Virus record (IMG/VR): IMGVR_UViG_3300022928_000019
Coordinates: 1 to 64,000 of that record
Strand: one strand, 5' to 3'
From: a virus
DNA length: 64,000 nt
Of the stretch, positions 32,689 through 40,245 are shown piece by piece. The position numbers and the translations under genes were made by a program. Each line of letters starts with the position of its first letter. The first letter of the stretch is position 1. The notes beneath the pieces are model-generated. The model saw only the letters and a list, made by a program, of their open reading frames with translations. It had not been told where the DNA came from and did no database searches.

Positions 32689-33114
32689 TTAGTCCTCCGT
32701 TTCTATTCTAGTTGGTTCATGTTTGATTTCTTGTGGTGCATGATACCACTGGGTGTGTTCAACAGTTCCTTTCTCAAGGTCATATGTGAAGTCATCACCA
32801 TAGTCAGTGCCATCACCGGCCCCATTGTAGTACCCACCAGGGTAGTCAGCCCAACGATCAATCATATCCCCGGCCTTTTGGACGGCAGCCTTGGTAAGAT
32901 CTCCATGAGGCTTACCATCAAGCAGAATATCATCATGCTCGTTGATATCACCATAGTAGTATCCCTCATCGGATCCACCTGAGTACGATATCGTGAACTT
33001 AATTACGCCATGCTCCTTGAGGTAGTTTAATAGTTCCTTGGTCAATGGCTTAGGCCCATTGCTCCAATCCCACTCTTCTTGTCCTAGGTTAATGCTTGGT
33101 TTGTCTTCACTCAT
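32689..33114 (-). CDS. Acidic Gly/Tyr-rich protein, unknown
   Basis: The start is chosen at 33114, where ATGA overlaps the upstream stop and AGGAG lies upstream. An in-frame start at 33195 would overlap by 85 bases. The 141-residue product has a beta-like core (KFTISYSGGSDEGYYYGD) and Gly/Asp/Tyr-rich turns (YPGGYYNGAGDGTDYGDDF). The spacing of acidic residues hints at calcium binding, but no EF-hand is present. Confidence 0.5.
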   Translation of the reverse strand: MSEDKPSINLGQEEWDWSNGPKPLTKELLNYLKEHGVIKFTISYSGGSDEGYYYGDINEHDDILLDGKPHGDLTKAAVQKAGDMIDRWADYPGGYYNGAGDGTDYGDDFTYDLEKGTVEHTQWYHAPQEIKHEPTRIETED

Positions 33115-33485
33115 AGTATTTCTATCTCCTTTTTGGTTTTGTAGCCGACTTTTAACATCCAATCGGCAGGTTGTTGTTTGATTCCCCTTAGCCAATCTTG
33201 TGGCGTGGGGATAAATCCGCAGTCCTCCATCACATGTTGCTCGGCAACTAGCTTGGTAGGTACTATTCTGAATTTGTCTCCATTATCATCTTGATCAATT
33301 AATATCTCGTGACCGAGTATGCTACAGCACCACTCAATCCCGGCGCTATGATGTCTTAATGCGCGATGAGTCCAATCACCTGTAAAGGCTTTGGTCTCAT
33401 CGAACCAGTTATGTACATAAAGATATTCATCGGGTTCTCCTCCGAACTTCTTTGCTGATGATTCTGCGTGTTTATATGGTGTCAT
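33111..33485 (-). CDS. DUF6915-like phage protein
   Basis: The 124-residue protein shows the pattern HAESSAKKFGG, then YVHNWFDETKAF, HRALRHHSAGIEWC, VAEQHVMEDCGFIPT and DWL. I associate this with the DUF6915 family, a widespread phage protein of unknown function with several conserved His residues that may bind metal. It has good length for the family. It is coupled to its neighbours by ATGA overlaps on both sides. Confidence 0.7.
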   Translation of the reverse strand: MTPYKHAESSAKKFGGEPDEYLYVHNWFDETKAFTGDWTHRALRHHSAGIEWCCSILGHEILIDQDDNGDKFRIVPTKLVAEQHVMEDCGFIPTPQDWLRGIKQQPADWMLKVGYKTKKEIEIL

Positions 33486-33616
33486 TTATTTTCCTCCTTT
33501 AGTAGTTCTGTGTATCTTCTGATGAAGTGCCTAGCTGCGTAGTACTCCTCTGTGGTAAGTTCATTCTTTCTCCACATAGATTCAGCTTCAGCTTCTAGTT
33601 TCTCTTGTATATTCAT
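33482..33616 (-). CDS. Small helical protein
   Basis: The 44-residue protein MNIQEKLEAEAESMWRKNEL continues into YYAARHFIRRYTELLKEENK. It is amphipathic helix throughout. The stop overlaps the next ATG. It is the first gene downstream of the dyad-like element at 33655. Confidence 0.5.
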   Translation of the reverse strand: MNIQEKLEAEAESMWRKNELTTEEYYAARHFIRRYTELLKEENK

Positions 33617-33654
33617 ATATTTGATCCTTCCTATCATCGCCCCCAACCGTAGTA

Positions 33655-33676
33655 GCAACCTAGAGAACTAGGTTAC
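33655..33676 (-). promoter_or_regulatory. 22-bp element, nearly palindromic copy
   Basis: On the minus strand the left half is GTAACCTA and the right half is TAGGTTGC. The first following ATG (33616) is 38 bases away, the second longest leader among the copies. It lies between two small gene clusters. As a near-palindrome it could also serve as terminator or operator. Confidence 0.5.
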
Positions 33677-33693
33677 TACTAGGGGGGTGTTTG

Positions 33694-34488
33694 TTATCCC
33701 TGAATATTAAACTCTGCTGCTAACTCTTCGAACATCTTGTCCCATGTGGAACTGCTCTCGTAGTAGGTGAGGGCAAAGCGTATAGCCTCATCTCTTGCAC
33801 TATGATTTTCCCAAGATAGAAGCTCGGTGTGCAACTGAAACACGGTATAGTTGTTGCCCCATGCCTTAATCTCATCCTTGAGTTCCTCGGGGATTGTTTC
33901 CTCGGGTAGTAGTTTTGCTAAATCCCTAAAGTGACAGCTAAGATTCTCGGCATCGCAAAGGTCACTATCGGGTGATGAGACATCAAGGCACTCCTCTATA
34001 GCATCAGGCTCACAGAATTCGAAGTCTCCTTCCCCTGACTCCGTTGCATTGACAAGTAGTTGCCTAAGAGGGTCTGGGGTAATCTTATCGGATGTCTCTT
34101 TCTCTAGTGTATACTGGAATTTCTGAAGTATACCATCTACCTCTTCTCTACTCTGCTCTAGTTCTTCACATGCACTCGTGAATTTGTCTCTAGCCCAATT
34201 ATACTCACAAGCCTTTTCGGAGTACCAAGACTCTAGTTCATCGTATGCTTCCTCTAGGTCGTTGTACTTTCTAGAAGCATTATCTTGTGCGTCGATGTAA
34301 TCCTCGATGCCCTTGCGTTCCTCTGCGGTAAGAGTCAAGCCATACTCTCGGCATGCCTTCTCAGCTTGGGCTATTTCCCTGAGCCTCGATTCGTTGGCTT
34401 CTCTTATCCTCGCTTCCTCGGCTTGTTTAAGTAGCTCTTCAGAGCTTGCGTTAACTACTGCGGTTTCTTGGTTATTTTGATCACTCAT
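33694..34488 (-). CDS. Acidic coiled-coil protein, unknown
   Basis: The 264-residue protein has a charged coiled coil through about residue 150 (NASRKYNDLEEAYDELESWY). A globular C-terminal part follows, with Cys in EFCEPDAIEECLD and DLCDAENLSCHF. It has no membrane segment. The start follows a 22-bp element by 17 bases. It might form filaments or multimers, but no function can be assigned. Confidence 0.5.
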   Translation of the reverse strand: MSDQNNQETAVVNASSEELLKQAEEARIREANESRLREIAQAEKACREYGLTLTAEERKGIEDYIDAQDNASRKYNDLEEAYDELESWYSEKACEYNWARDKFTSACEELEQSREEVDGILQKFQYTLEKETSDKITPDPLRQLLVNATESGEGDFEFCEPDAIEECLDVSSPDSDLCDAENLSCHFRDLAKLLPEETIPEELKDEIKAWGNNYTVFQLHTELLSWENHSARDEAIRFALTYYESSSTWDKMFEELAAEFNIQG

Positions 34489-34505
34489 GGTTATATCTTT
34501 CTTAT

Positions 34506-34527
34506 GTTATTTGGTTATTTGGGTTAC
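34506..34527 (-). promoter_or_regulatory. 22-bp element upstream of coiled-coil gene
   Basis: On the minus strand the left half is GTAACCCA and the right half is CAAATAAC. It is 17 bases before the ATG at 34488. The stop of the upstream gene overlaps it. Confidence 0.5.
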
Positions 34528-34758
34528 ACTTAGTTCCCTTGTATTGCATTTAATATCAAGGGTTATATCGTCCTTCTTGAATCGGAGGACGAAAGGTTTC
34601 TTTTTGAAATGGATGAACTCACCGCCATCCTTCTCTACTGCTTTGCGAGCATGATCTTCATAGTCAGACCAATCCTCGTACATCCATTCATCTCTCCACC
34701 TATCGAAGAGATACTCAATGGTTCCAGTTAGTTTTTTGGCTAATTCTTCAGCACTCAT
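34507..34758 (-). CDS. Small protein, unknown
   Basis: The 83-residue protein has an N-terminal helix (YLFDRWRDEWMYEDWSDYED) and a beta-like C-terminal half (KPFVLRFKKDDITLDIKC). The ATG overlaps the upstream stop. It ends within the 22-bp element. No motif was recognised. Confidence 0.5.
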   Translation of the reverse strand: MSAEELAKKLTGTIEYLFDRWRDEWMYEDWSDYEDHARKAVEKDGGEFIHFKKKPFVLRFKKDDITLDIKCNTRELSVTQITK

Positions 34759-34961
34759 CTGTCTTCATCCTCCTTGTCGAAGTATTGGGTTACGAAGTAA
34801 TGGTAATCAGAGCTACACTGCTTGTCTGATGCTGCATAATCGAAGGCACCCTCTTGCTCTTTGAACATACCGATCACGCCTTTGAGGCTACCATCGAATG
34901 GGCAGGTAAGAACTATCGCCCATCTATTACTCGGCTTGCACTTGCACTCGCACTCAGTCAT
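34755..34961 (-). CDS. Small Cys-containing protein
   Basis: The 68-residue protein begins MTECECKCKPSNRW, giving C-x-C-x-C spacing, with further Cys at CPFDG and KQCSSDY. The segment IVLTCPFDGSLKGVIGMF looks like a compact beta domain. A zinc site is possible. It overlaps both neighbours by a few bases. Confidence 0.5.
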   Translation of the reverse strand: MTECECKCKPSNRWAIVLTCPFDGSLKGVIGMFKEQEGAFDYAASDKQCSSDYHYFVTQYFDKEDEDR

Positions 34962-35394
34962 TGTGTATACCCTCCCTTGCTTCTGCTACCTCGATGCCCG
35001 ACTCCTCATCCTCATCCTCACCCTCATCTGATGCCGTGCCTCCCTCCTCATAGTGGTAGTAGTTCTGCTTGCGAAGGAACTTGGCACACTCAATCCATAG
35101 CTCATTAGATATGAGAGGGATAGTGAATGACTCACGAGATCCATCATGCTCTAGTCGCTTCTTCTCTTCGGCTAGTATCTCTTCCTCCTTGGCAATCACT
35201 TGATCGGCAAACTCATTGATTGCCTGGATGATGAATGGCCCGATCATCGGGTTAGTGTAGTTGCAAAGGTATCTGAGATACTCACCATTGCTCATGCTAC
35301 CACCCATCTCGGGGTCTTGTGACTTGATTGGTTTTCTTTCCACAGCGTGTAAGCCTGGAATCCTTTTAAGTTTAATGTTACTTGGATCACTCAT
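34954..35394 (-). CDS. Helical acidic protein, unknown
   Basis: The start is taken as the ATG at 35394, which directly abuts the 22-bp element; an ATG nine bases upstream lies inside the element. The 146-residue product has a central helix (QVIAKEEEILAEEKKRLEHD) and an acidic C-terminal region (SDEGEDEDEESG). No family was recognised. Confidence 0.5.
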   Translation of the reverse strand: MSDPSNIKLKRIPGLHAVERKPIKSQDPEMGGSMSNGEYLRYLCNYTNPMIGPFIIQAINEFADQVIAKEEEILAEEKKRLEHDGSRESFTIPLISNELWIECAKFLRKQNYYHYEEGGTASDEGEDEDEESGIEVAEAREGIHND

Positions 35395-35416
35395 GTTATT
35401 CATATATCTAGGTTAC
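35395..35416 (-). promoter_or_regulatory. 22-bp element abutting start codon
   Basis: On the minus strand the left half is GTAACCTA and the right half is TGAATAAC, immediately followed by the ATG at 35394. The stop TAA of the upstream gene is part of GTAACC. Confidence 0.6.
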
Positions 35417-36120
35417 GCTAACGCCATAGCGATAGCTTTGTTTTTCTTAGCACCATGTGGGTTGATCCACACAGACTTAGCGTTCTTGTTGTTGCCATCA
35501 CACAGTCCACAATCCTTACACTCCTTGCCATGCGTATCGGATAGGCATTCGATTGTATCGATTGGGCGTACAGGTGAGACATGGAAGTATCTAAGACCAA
35601 GTGACTTTGCAGCCTTGCGAGAATCCTCCGTCTCAGTACTAGCCATAAAGTACTTACCATACTCAGTAGCTAGGGTAGGGGACATCATATGCCAATCATG
35701 GAAGTATCCTGTCCAACCGGCACAATGGTCAGTCACCATCTTAATCTTCTGCAAGGGAATGATACTAGGGTTACCATAAGCACCGAACCTCACATACCGA
35801 TTACGGAATGCTACCTTATATGCACCAAGGGCAAGGAAAGGATAGCTACCCTTATGGTATGACTTGTACACAGCCATAGGTGCTTGCCCTACATTGACAT
35901 AGCACCCATTGCCATCAGCGAATGGGCATCCATTGCAGTTAGTCTTAGCATCTAGTCCTGTTGCAACAGACTCAACAGGATTGGTGAATCTATTTAAGAT
36001 CCATATCTGAGCCATGTTACCTGTCTTAGCATTAGCTGACTTCCAAGTAACGATAGCTACATAGTCATCGTCCTCATAGATACAATGCCCACCACTTGTG
36101 AATGAATTTTTTACATACAT
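35413..36120 (-). CDS. Cys-rich conserved phage protein, unknown function
   Basis: The 235-residue protein has IWIL near residue 40, then CNGCPFADGNGCYVNVGQAP and a GSYPFLALGAYK stretch. VRFGAYGNPS, TGYFHDWH and a C-terminal cluster CKDCGLCDG follow. I recognise this order of motifs from a common phage family, probably one of the recent DUF entries (DUF7227 is my best recollection). The two Cys clusters suggest zinc or iron-sulfur binding. A strong AAAGGAGG site precedes the ATG. Function is unknown. Confidence 0.65.
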   Translation of the reverse strand: MYVKNSFTSGGHCIYEDDDYVAIVTWKSANAKTGNMAQIWILNRFTNPVESVATGLDAKTNCNGCPFADGNGCYVNVGQAPMAVYKSYHKGSYPFLALGAYKVAFRNRYVRFGAYGNPSIIPLQKIKMVTDHCAGWTGYFHDWHMMSPTLATEYGKYFMASTETEDSRKAAKSLGLRYFHVSPVRPIDTIECLSDTHGKECKDCGLCDGNNKNAKSVWINPHGAKKNKAIAMALA

Positions 36121-36124
36121 AATT

Positions 36125-36298
36125 CTAGTCCTCCTTTAGTTTAGTGTTAATGAAGTCATAGGTTATCCCATGCTTCTTTGCTTGGTTTACTGCTATTTGT
36201 GTAGCCCTCTCGTGTGCATCAGAGTCTGACTTCTTAGCTATGTAGCTGAAAGAATACACGAGTTGCTTGTCCTTGATAATTGATACTTCGATAGTCAT
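36125..36298 (-). CDS. Small protein, unknown
   Basis: The 57-residue protein MTIEVSIIKDKQLVYSFSYI is followed by a basic helix (HERATQIAVNQAKKHG). The ATG overlaps the upstream stop (ATGA). A GGAGG in its last codons serves the next gene. No motif was recognised. Confidence 0.5.
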   Translation of the reverse strand: MTIEVSIIKDKQLVYSFSYIAKKSDSDAHERATQIAVNQAKKHGITYDFINTKLKED

Positions 36299-36612
36299 CA
36301 GAACTCCGTATTTATAACTACTCCACCATCATAGCTAATGACTGTCGTATGATTACTTAAGATATCAATGATTTCATCATCATCATACTCTTCATCTTCA
36401 TCAAAGAGATGCTCGTAATCATTTTGCAGATCACCTATCGAATTGTAGTCAGAGTATTGGCAATCAAGTGCCACTACATCTAACTCATAGTTAGGGTCTA
36501 CGTCCTCGAGGAAATCATATAGAGCCTCGAGTCCTCTTAGAGACCAAGAGCTTCCCCTTGCTCGCTGATCGAATGCGTTAACGAATAGTCCTTGTGTTAT
36601 TGTTTGTATCAT
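36298..36612 (-). CDS. Small acidic protein, unknown
   Basis: The 104-residue protein has NAFDQRARGSSWSLRGLEAL at the N-terminus and acidic runs (LFDEDEEYDDDEIIDIL) further on. A strong AAAGGAGGAAA ribosome site precedes the ATG. The N-terminal part resembles other phage small proteins with a FDQ..G.GFS start. No function is known. Confidence 0.5.
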   Translation of the reverse strand: MIQTITQGLFVNAFDQRARGSSWSLRGLEALYDFLEDVDPNYELDVVALDCQYSDYNSIGDLQNDYEHLFDEDEEYDDDEIIDILSNHTTVISYDGGVVINTEF

Positions 36613-36627
36613 AATTATTTTCCTCCT

Positions 36628-37074
36628 TTATTTGTTGTGATAATGAATGCCCGCATGCCCTTTGGTGTAAGCCTTTGCATCTTCTAGTGAACTGAATCCA
36701 CGATAGATGGATTCCACGCAGTCCTCTTCTCTGTCAGGGTAGTACTTGACTACATCGAATGTTCCATCCTCTTGGTCTGTTACATAGTAGTCACCTTCCC
36801 AAAGGTTAGGTCTTCTGAATCCGTAATGGTATGCTTGCACAGACCAATCACCATTCAGCCCACACTCTTGCCAAGCGAAGTAATCAAAGATCCGATCAAT
36901 CGAATCCATCAATCGATTATGGTGAGAGTATTCGGTTACCAACTCCATGCCCTTGACATGCTTGTCGTGCATGTAATCTTTATGAATACACCCAAGTTCG
37001 ATGAGCATAAGATTCTCATTTAACCCTTCGGCTAATGTCTCAGATATTGTCTCTATGTAGTATGTAGGATTCAT
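36628..37074 (-). CDS. Soluble protein, unknown
   Basis: The 148-residue protein has mixed composition and is rich in Tyr and His (VTEYSHHNRLMDSIDRIFDY, YHYGFRRPNLWEGDYYV). The C-terminus has a short helix and HYHNK. It is three bases from the next upstream gene and belongs to the same run. No motif was recognised. Confidence 0.5.
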   Translation of the reverse strand: MNPTYYIETISETLAEGLNENLMLIELGCIHKDYMHDKHVKGMELVTEYSHHNRLMDSIDRIFDYFAWQECGLNGDWSVQAYHYGFRRPNLWEGDYYVTDQEDGTFDVVKYYPDREEDCVESIYRGFSSLEDAKAYTKGHAGIHYHNK

Positions 37075-37077
37075 ATG

Positions 37078-37278
37078 TTATTTATTATTCTTGGTTACTT
37101 TATGGTAGTACTCACGAGCATCCTCGTAGTTGAATGTATTGATAAGCCCACGCTTGGAATGGGTGACGATAGCTATTTGCCAAGGCTTAATGTTTGGATA
37201 CTTGTGCTTGGCTATCTTGCCTAGGTAGTACACATAGTTATCCACCTTCTGATCCATTTGAGCATTAGTCTCAATCAT
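37078..37278 (-). CDS. Small basic protein, unknown
   Basis: The 66-residue protein has a basic centre (KIAKHKYPNIKPWQIAIVTH). The ATG overlaps the upstream stop by four bases. No motif was recognised. Confidence 0.45.
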   Translation of the reverse strand: MIETNAQMDQKVDNYVYYLGKIAKHKYPNIKPWQIAIVTHSKRGLINTFNYEDAREYYHKVTKNNK

Positions 37279-37997
37279 GCTACCACCTCCTTGTAGAAGG
37301 TGTAAAAGTCACCGATTGGTACTTTCATATTGAAGGCTTTGCCTCCACTCCCACTCCCCTTGCTATTAGCTCTACTAAACCACTTGGTTACCTCGATATA
37401 CTCACTGCCGATAGAGAACCACCACTCTCCATACTCAGCCCCTCGAGCATCAATAGCAGTGTAGACCCAACCTTCAGTATCTTTATTCCATGTTGCCCAC
37501 TCTGGAAAGCGCTTGGCTACAAGCCCGAGCCTTTCCTCCATAAGCAATCGAACCTTTTCACCATGAAAATCTAGATGATTGGGGTGAAAGGAACTAGCTA
37601 AGTACTGAGGGTCACCGAAACAACTCTCACCATAAGCAATGAGGTTGTTGACCCACTTGAACAAGCCACACTCACCCTCGAGTATGGCATCGTTGCCCAT
37701 GATTAAGGCATCATCTAGTTTATCATCGGCATTGCGATCCTTGTGAGCCTCGAGTAGATGCTCATCATATGGAAAGCCAAACCAATGAGTGGCTTTATCC
37801 CCACAAGTAGTCCCAATGTAGTATTGGAACTCAACGATATAGTCATTGATAACATCCATGCACTCCTCGGCACTTAAGTCACGAGCTTGTGATGAACTGA
37901 CATAGTCTAAGTGCCTAAGCATCTTGCGTGTAAGTTTGATAGCCTTGGTTTGCAAGGTCATCTTTGGGTAAGGTTTGTATTTGTATTCTTCAGTCAT
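37275..37997 (-). CDS. Soluble protein, unknown
   Basis: The 240-residue protein is preceded by an AAGGAGG site three bases from the ATG. It has a helical N-terminal half, then a Trp-rich middle (KRFPEWATWNKDTEGWVYTA, EYGEWWFSIGSEYIEVTKWF) and a GSGSGG linker near the C-terminus. No enzymatic motif is visible. It is coupled to the next small gene. Confidence 0.5.
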   Translation of the reverse strand: MTEEYKYKPYPKMTLQTKAIKLTRKMLRHLDYVSSSQARDLSAEECMDVINDYIVEFQYYIGTTCGDKATHWFGFPYDEHLLEAHKDRNADDKLDDALIMGNDAILEGECGLFKWVNNLIAYGESCFGDPQYLASSFHPNHLDFHGEKVRLLMEERLGLVAKRFPEWATWNKDTEGWVYTAIDARGAEYGEWWFSIGSEYIEVTKWFSRANSKGSGSGGKAFNMKVPIGDFYTFYKEVVA

Positions 37998-38006
37998 GTT
38001 ACCTCC

Positions 38007-38777
38007 TTAGTTGAGTGTTAATTTCATTTGATTAGGGTGATCCCTAAAGACATAGAGCATGCGAGGCTCATCCTCGCAGTCGAAGTGTGCAGTAGCCTCG
38101 GCATCAGTGATGCGTGATATCTCCCATGATCCTTCGATGATTGACTCACCGACTGCTAGATCCCTAGCAATATCGATGACCCTATCCTTGACATAGCATT
38201 CCCACATAGCTTTCTGAATCTCGGCAGATGATGGGTAGCAACCCTCGCTATGGTAGTACCCATTCTCATTGAGATAGAATGCAATGTCATCCCAATCATC
38301 GAAGTCCTCACCGACATTGAAGTCATCATCGTACTCCAATTCAATCAGTTGAAGGAGATCCTCGTACTCACGCCTCGAGTGATCTTCTTCATCTAGGCAA
38401 GGATAATTGGCTAGCGATGCTTCAATCTCCTCACCCATCTTGAATGCCTCCTTGTCATTGATATCTACAGATAGATACTCAATCCACCCACATAACCAAT
38501 GACCCACACGAGTAATGTCATAGGGTAGCTCGGCATCTTCAAACATCTGCACCGCACAATCCCAATTAGAATTGGTGAGCATAGATGAGTCACGATTCCT
38601 ACCGAGTACACAATACAAGGTATCACTAGGCTTCTCGCCCATGTAGTTGCTCCAAGAATCGAAGGCACTTGGACTGCCTAGTTCATCAATTAGCTTAGGT
38701 AGGTTGGTAGAAGGAAAGCGCTTAGCAAGATAGGCATCAAGCTCAGCACCTTCAAGTTTGATATTATTTTCACTCAT
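38007..38777 (-). CDS. Acidic protein, unknown
   Basis: The 256-residue protein is strongly acidic. A middle section alternates Asp, Trp and Tyr (EYDDDFNVGEDFDDWDDIAF), and CSS-like turns are absent. The central Trp-rich acidic part could mimic DNA, but that rests on charge only. It starts three bases after a 22-bp element. Confidence 0.5.
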   Translation of the reverse strand: MSENNIKLEGAELDAYLAKRFPSTNLPKLIDELGSPSAFDSWSNYMGEKPSDTLYCVLGRNRDSSMLTNSNWDCAVQMFEDAELPYDITRVGHWLCGWIEYLSVDINDKEAFKMGEEIEASLANYPCLDEEDHSRREYEDLLQLIELEYDDDFNVGEDFDDWDDIAFYLNENGYYHSEGCYPSSAEIQKAMWECYVKDRVIDIARDLAVGESIIEGSWEISRITDAEATAHFDCEDEPRMLYVFRDHPNQMKLTLN

Positions 38778-38780
38778 AAT

Positions 38781-38802
38781 GTTATTTAGTATAATAGGTT
38801 AC
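38781..38802 (-). promoter_or_regulatory. 22-bp element inside end of upstream gene
   Basis: On the minus strand the left half is GTAACCTA and the right half is TAAATAAC. It is three bases before the ATG at 38777. The last codons and stop of the upstream gene are encoded by the element itself. Confidence 0.6.
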
Positions 38803-39219
38803 GTTTAGTTGAAGTTTGGTAGGGTTATAGTCGCGGACATGGAACATTAGTTCATCACCAACTTTAACTCCATCCCATGGGGCATCATCTTTATGTAAGA
38901 ATCCCATACGCCCATGATCTAGATCAATCTGCCAACCATCACCCACATAGTCATACACCATCCCACGTACATCCTTACCAAGGATTTCCTTGAGCTTGCG
39001 TGTATAATCCCATTCCCCTCGGTGATACCATATGTTGGTTTCGTATTGATACTTTACTCCGTTAGCTTCACATAACTCACGAGTATACTTCTCGGCATCT
39101 AACTTAACCTTGAAGTAAGGAGTCTTTACATAACACCTACCACTCCCATCATCTATGAAGATAGATCCGAAGTATCCTCTGTCTTCTCCATCCTCTAATT
39201 TTGTAAATAAATTTTCCAT
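38782..39219 (-). CDS. Cold-shock/OB-like small protein, unknown
   Basis: The 145-residue protein starts directly after a 22-bp element. The C-terminal third (GYDVG-like DGWQIDLDHGRMGFLHKDD, GVKVGDELMFHVRDYNP) alternates short strands in the manner of an OB or S1-like domain. The N-terminal part is similar (GYFGSIFIDDGSGRCYVKTP). A nucleic-acid-binding role is possible. I do not recognise a specific family. Confidence 0.45.
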   Translation of the reverse strand: MENLFTKLEDGEDRGYFGSIFIDDGSGRCYVKTPYFKVKLDAEKYTRELCEANGVKYQYETNIWYHRGEWDYTRKLKEILGKDVRGMVYDYVGDGWQIDLDHGRMGFLHKDDAPWDGVKVGDELMFHVRDYNPTKLQLNVTYYTK

Positions 39220-39241
39220 GTTATATAGATATATAGGTTAC
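39220..39241 (-). promoter_or_regulatory. 22-bp element abutting start codon
   Basis: On the minus strand the left half is GTAACCTA and the right half is TATATAAC, immediately followed by the ATG at 39219. A TATATAT run in the middle could be a -10 box. Confidence 0.6.
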
Positions 39242-39243
39242 TT

Positions 39244-39360
39244 TTAGATTATGCAGCACATTTCTAGTACTACCGCGATGATGCAGACTAGGAAGCCTCC
39301 ACCTAAAACAATTTTGTCCATGGTACTACCCATGAACTGAGGGTCATTAGCATTCTTCAT
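39244..39360 (-). CDS. 38-residue membrane peptide
   Basis: A GAGGAGG site lies about eight bases before the ATG. The product has a polar start and one hydrophobic helix (KIVLGGGFLVCIIAVVLEM), ending CCII. It overlaps the upstream small gene by 14 bases. It is too short for family assignment and may act at the inner membrane. Confidence 0.45.
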   Translation of the reverse strand: MKNANDPQFMGSTMDKIVLGGGFLVCIIAVVLEMCCII

Positions 39361-39487
39361 GTAAGACCCTCCTCACTTCAGCTTCATCGTTACGTTTGAT
39401 TGCATCCACAACCATGCCATTTTCCATGGCAATATCGGGATCAATAAAGAACTCACCACATATGGCGAGGAATGTTAAGTAGTTCAT
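39347..39487 (-). CDS. 46-residue small protein
   Basis: The protein starts MNYLTFLAICGEFFIDPDIA after an AAAGGAAA site and ends in EVRRVLHEEC. It is mildly hydrophobic at the N-terminus and charged at the end. It is the first gene after the terminator-like hairpin at 39539. No family was recognised. Confidence 0.4.
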   Translation of the reverse strand: MNYLTFLAICGEFFIDPDIAMENGMVVDAIKRNDEAEVRRVLHEEC

Positions 39488-39529
39488 AGTTATTTCCTTT
39501 CGTTGTTTGGTTAACGTTGAGTCGAATTT

Positions 39530-39574
39530 AAAAAGTAAAGCCCATGCCCAAGGAATAAGCCTCGGACATGGGCT
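39530..39574 (-). terminator. Rho-independent terminator (minus strand)
   Basis: Arms AGCCCATG (39539-39546) and CATGGGCT (39567-39574) extend inward with partial pairing (CCGAGG with CCTTGG). On the minus strand the stem is followed by TTTACTTTTT. It would stop transcription coming from the noncoding block or from the gene at 40242. Confidence 0.65.
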
Positions 39575-39593
39575 GAAAGTTTACGTCTAGGTG

Positions 39594-39634
39594 ACGTAGT
39601 TTTAACGTAGTTATGACGTAGTTCACACGTAGTT
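39594..39634. repeat. Iteron-like ACGTAGTT repeats, four copies, 11-bp phase
   Basis: ACGTAGTT occurs at 39594, 39605, 39616 and 39627, with start positions exactly 11 bp apart. The copies therefore lie on one face of the helix. The same repeat recurs at 52859. Such arrays usually bind an initiator or repressor. Confidence 0.65.
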
Positions 39635-39639
39635 CTAAC

Positions 39640-40241
39640 GGATGAGCTACATCGGGTTGCATTGCGATAAGTATGAACATCCTCTAGGGAATACATACTA
39701 TACTGCTTCCATGTGTTGACTATTCTAACCCCTTCGCTCCATGACAGAGAGACCTAGTTTGTTCCGAGTAGTCATTGACAAACTAAATCCGAGGCACGCC
39801 TCCTATCGATCAGATTACACACTCTTTCGCATACATGAATATCCTCACGGCTCCTTACACGCTTCGTCTGCTTCCACGACTCACCCCGAACCACTTCGGT
39901 TGGCTACTCGCTTTGTGACTAGGCTACACATTCGCCTTGTATGGTACTTGCCTGCTCGAAATCGAACCGCTCACATGTGCATAGCTTTGTAAGAGCTAGA
40001 GCATGGTCTACGTCCGTAATCCCGAATTGACAGCCTCAGTTTTTCACCCTTGGCACAGGTACTTTTTTGAAATGGAAAAGCAGAAAACCATGAGAACTAA
40101 AAAACGAAGTTAGGCATTGATGCGTTGCACGTCTCACCGAGACACTAAGCACAATCTGTGCGTCTCACGCTAGCCTAGGTTAGGCTTAGTTTGCTAAGGT
40201 GGTTTATATATCATGGCTAGGTTAGGTTAGGTTAGGTTAGG
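39640..40241. other. 600-bp noncoding block with hairpins, no convincing gene
   Basis: No credible coding sequence is seen; a plus-strand frame at 39741-39992 lacks a ribosome site and has abnormal composition. The region looks more GC-rich than its surroundings. It contains short inverted repeats such as CCGAA/TTCGG near 39890 and GCACA/TGTGC near 40150. It also has a tRNA D-arm-like stretch on the minus strand near 39650. It could specify a structured RNA or hold replication signals. Confidence 0.4.
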
Positions 40242-40245
40242 TTAG
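40217..40245. repeat. GTTAG pentamer array
   Basis: Five perfect GTTAG units (40221-40245) are preceded by a partial one. On the minus strand the array directly follows the last sense codon of the gene at 40242 and includes its stop. It resembles the TAGGTTA core of the 22-bp element. Confidence 0.7.

Noticed and set aside
39640-39675. tRNA gene on the minus strand (D-arm-like GTAGCTCA and TTAGAAC)
   Set aside because: No matching anticodon arm, T arm or acceptor stem could be built; the following sequence is the ACGTAGTT repeat.
39741-39992. 83-codon plus-strand ORF in the noncoding block
   Set aside because: It has no ribosome binding site or 22-bp element, is composed of Arg/His/Leu-rich shadow-like sequence, and lies over hairpins.
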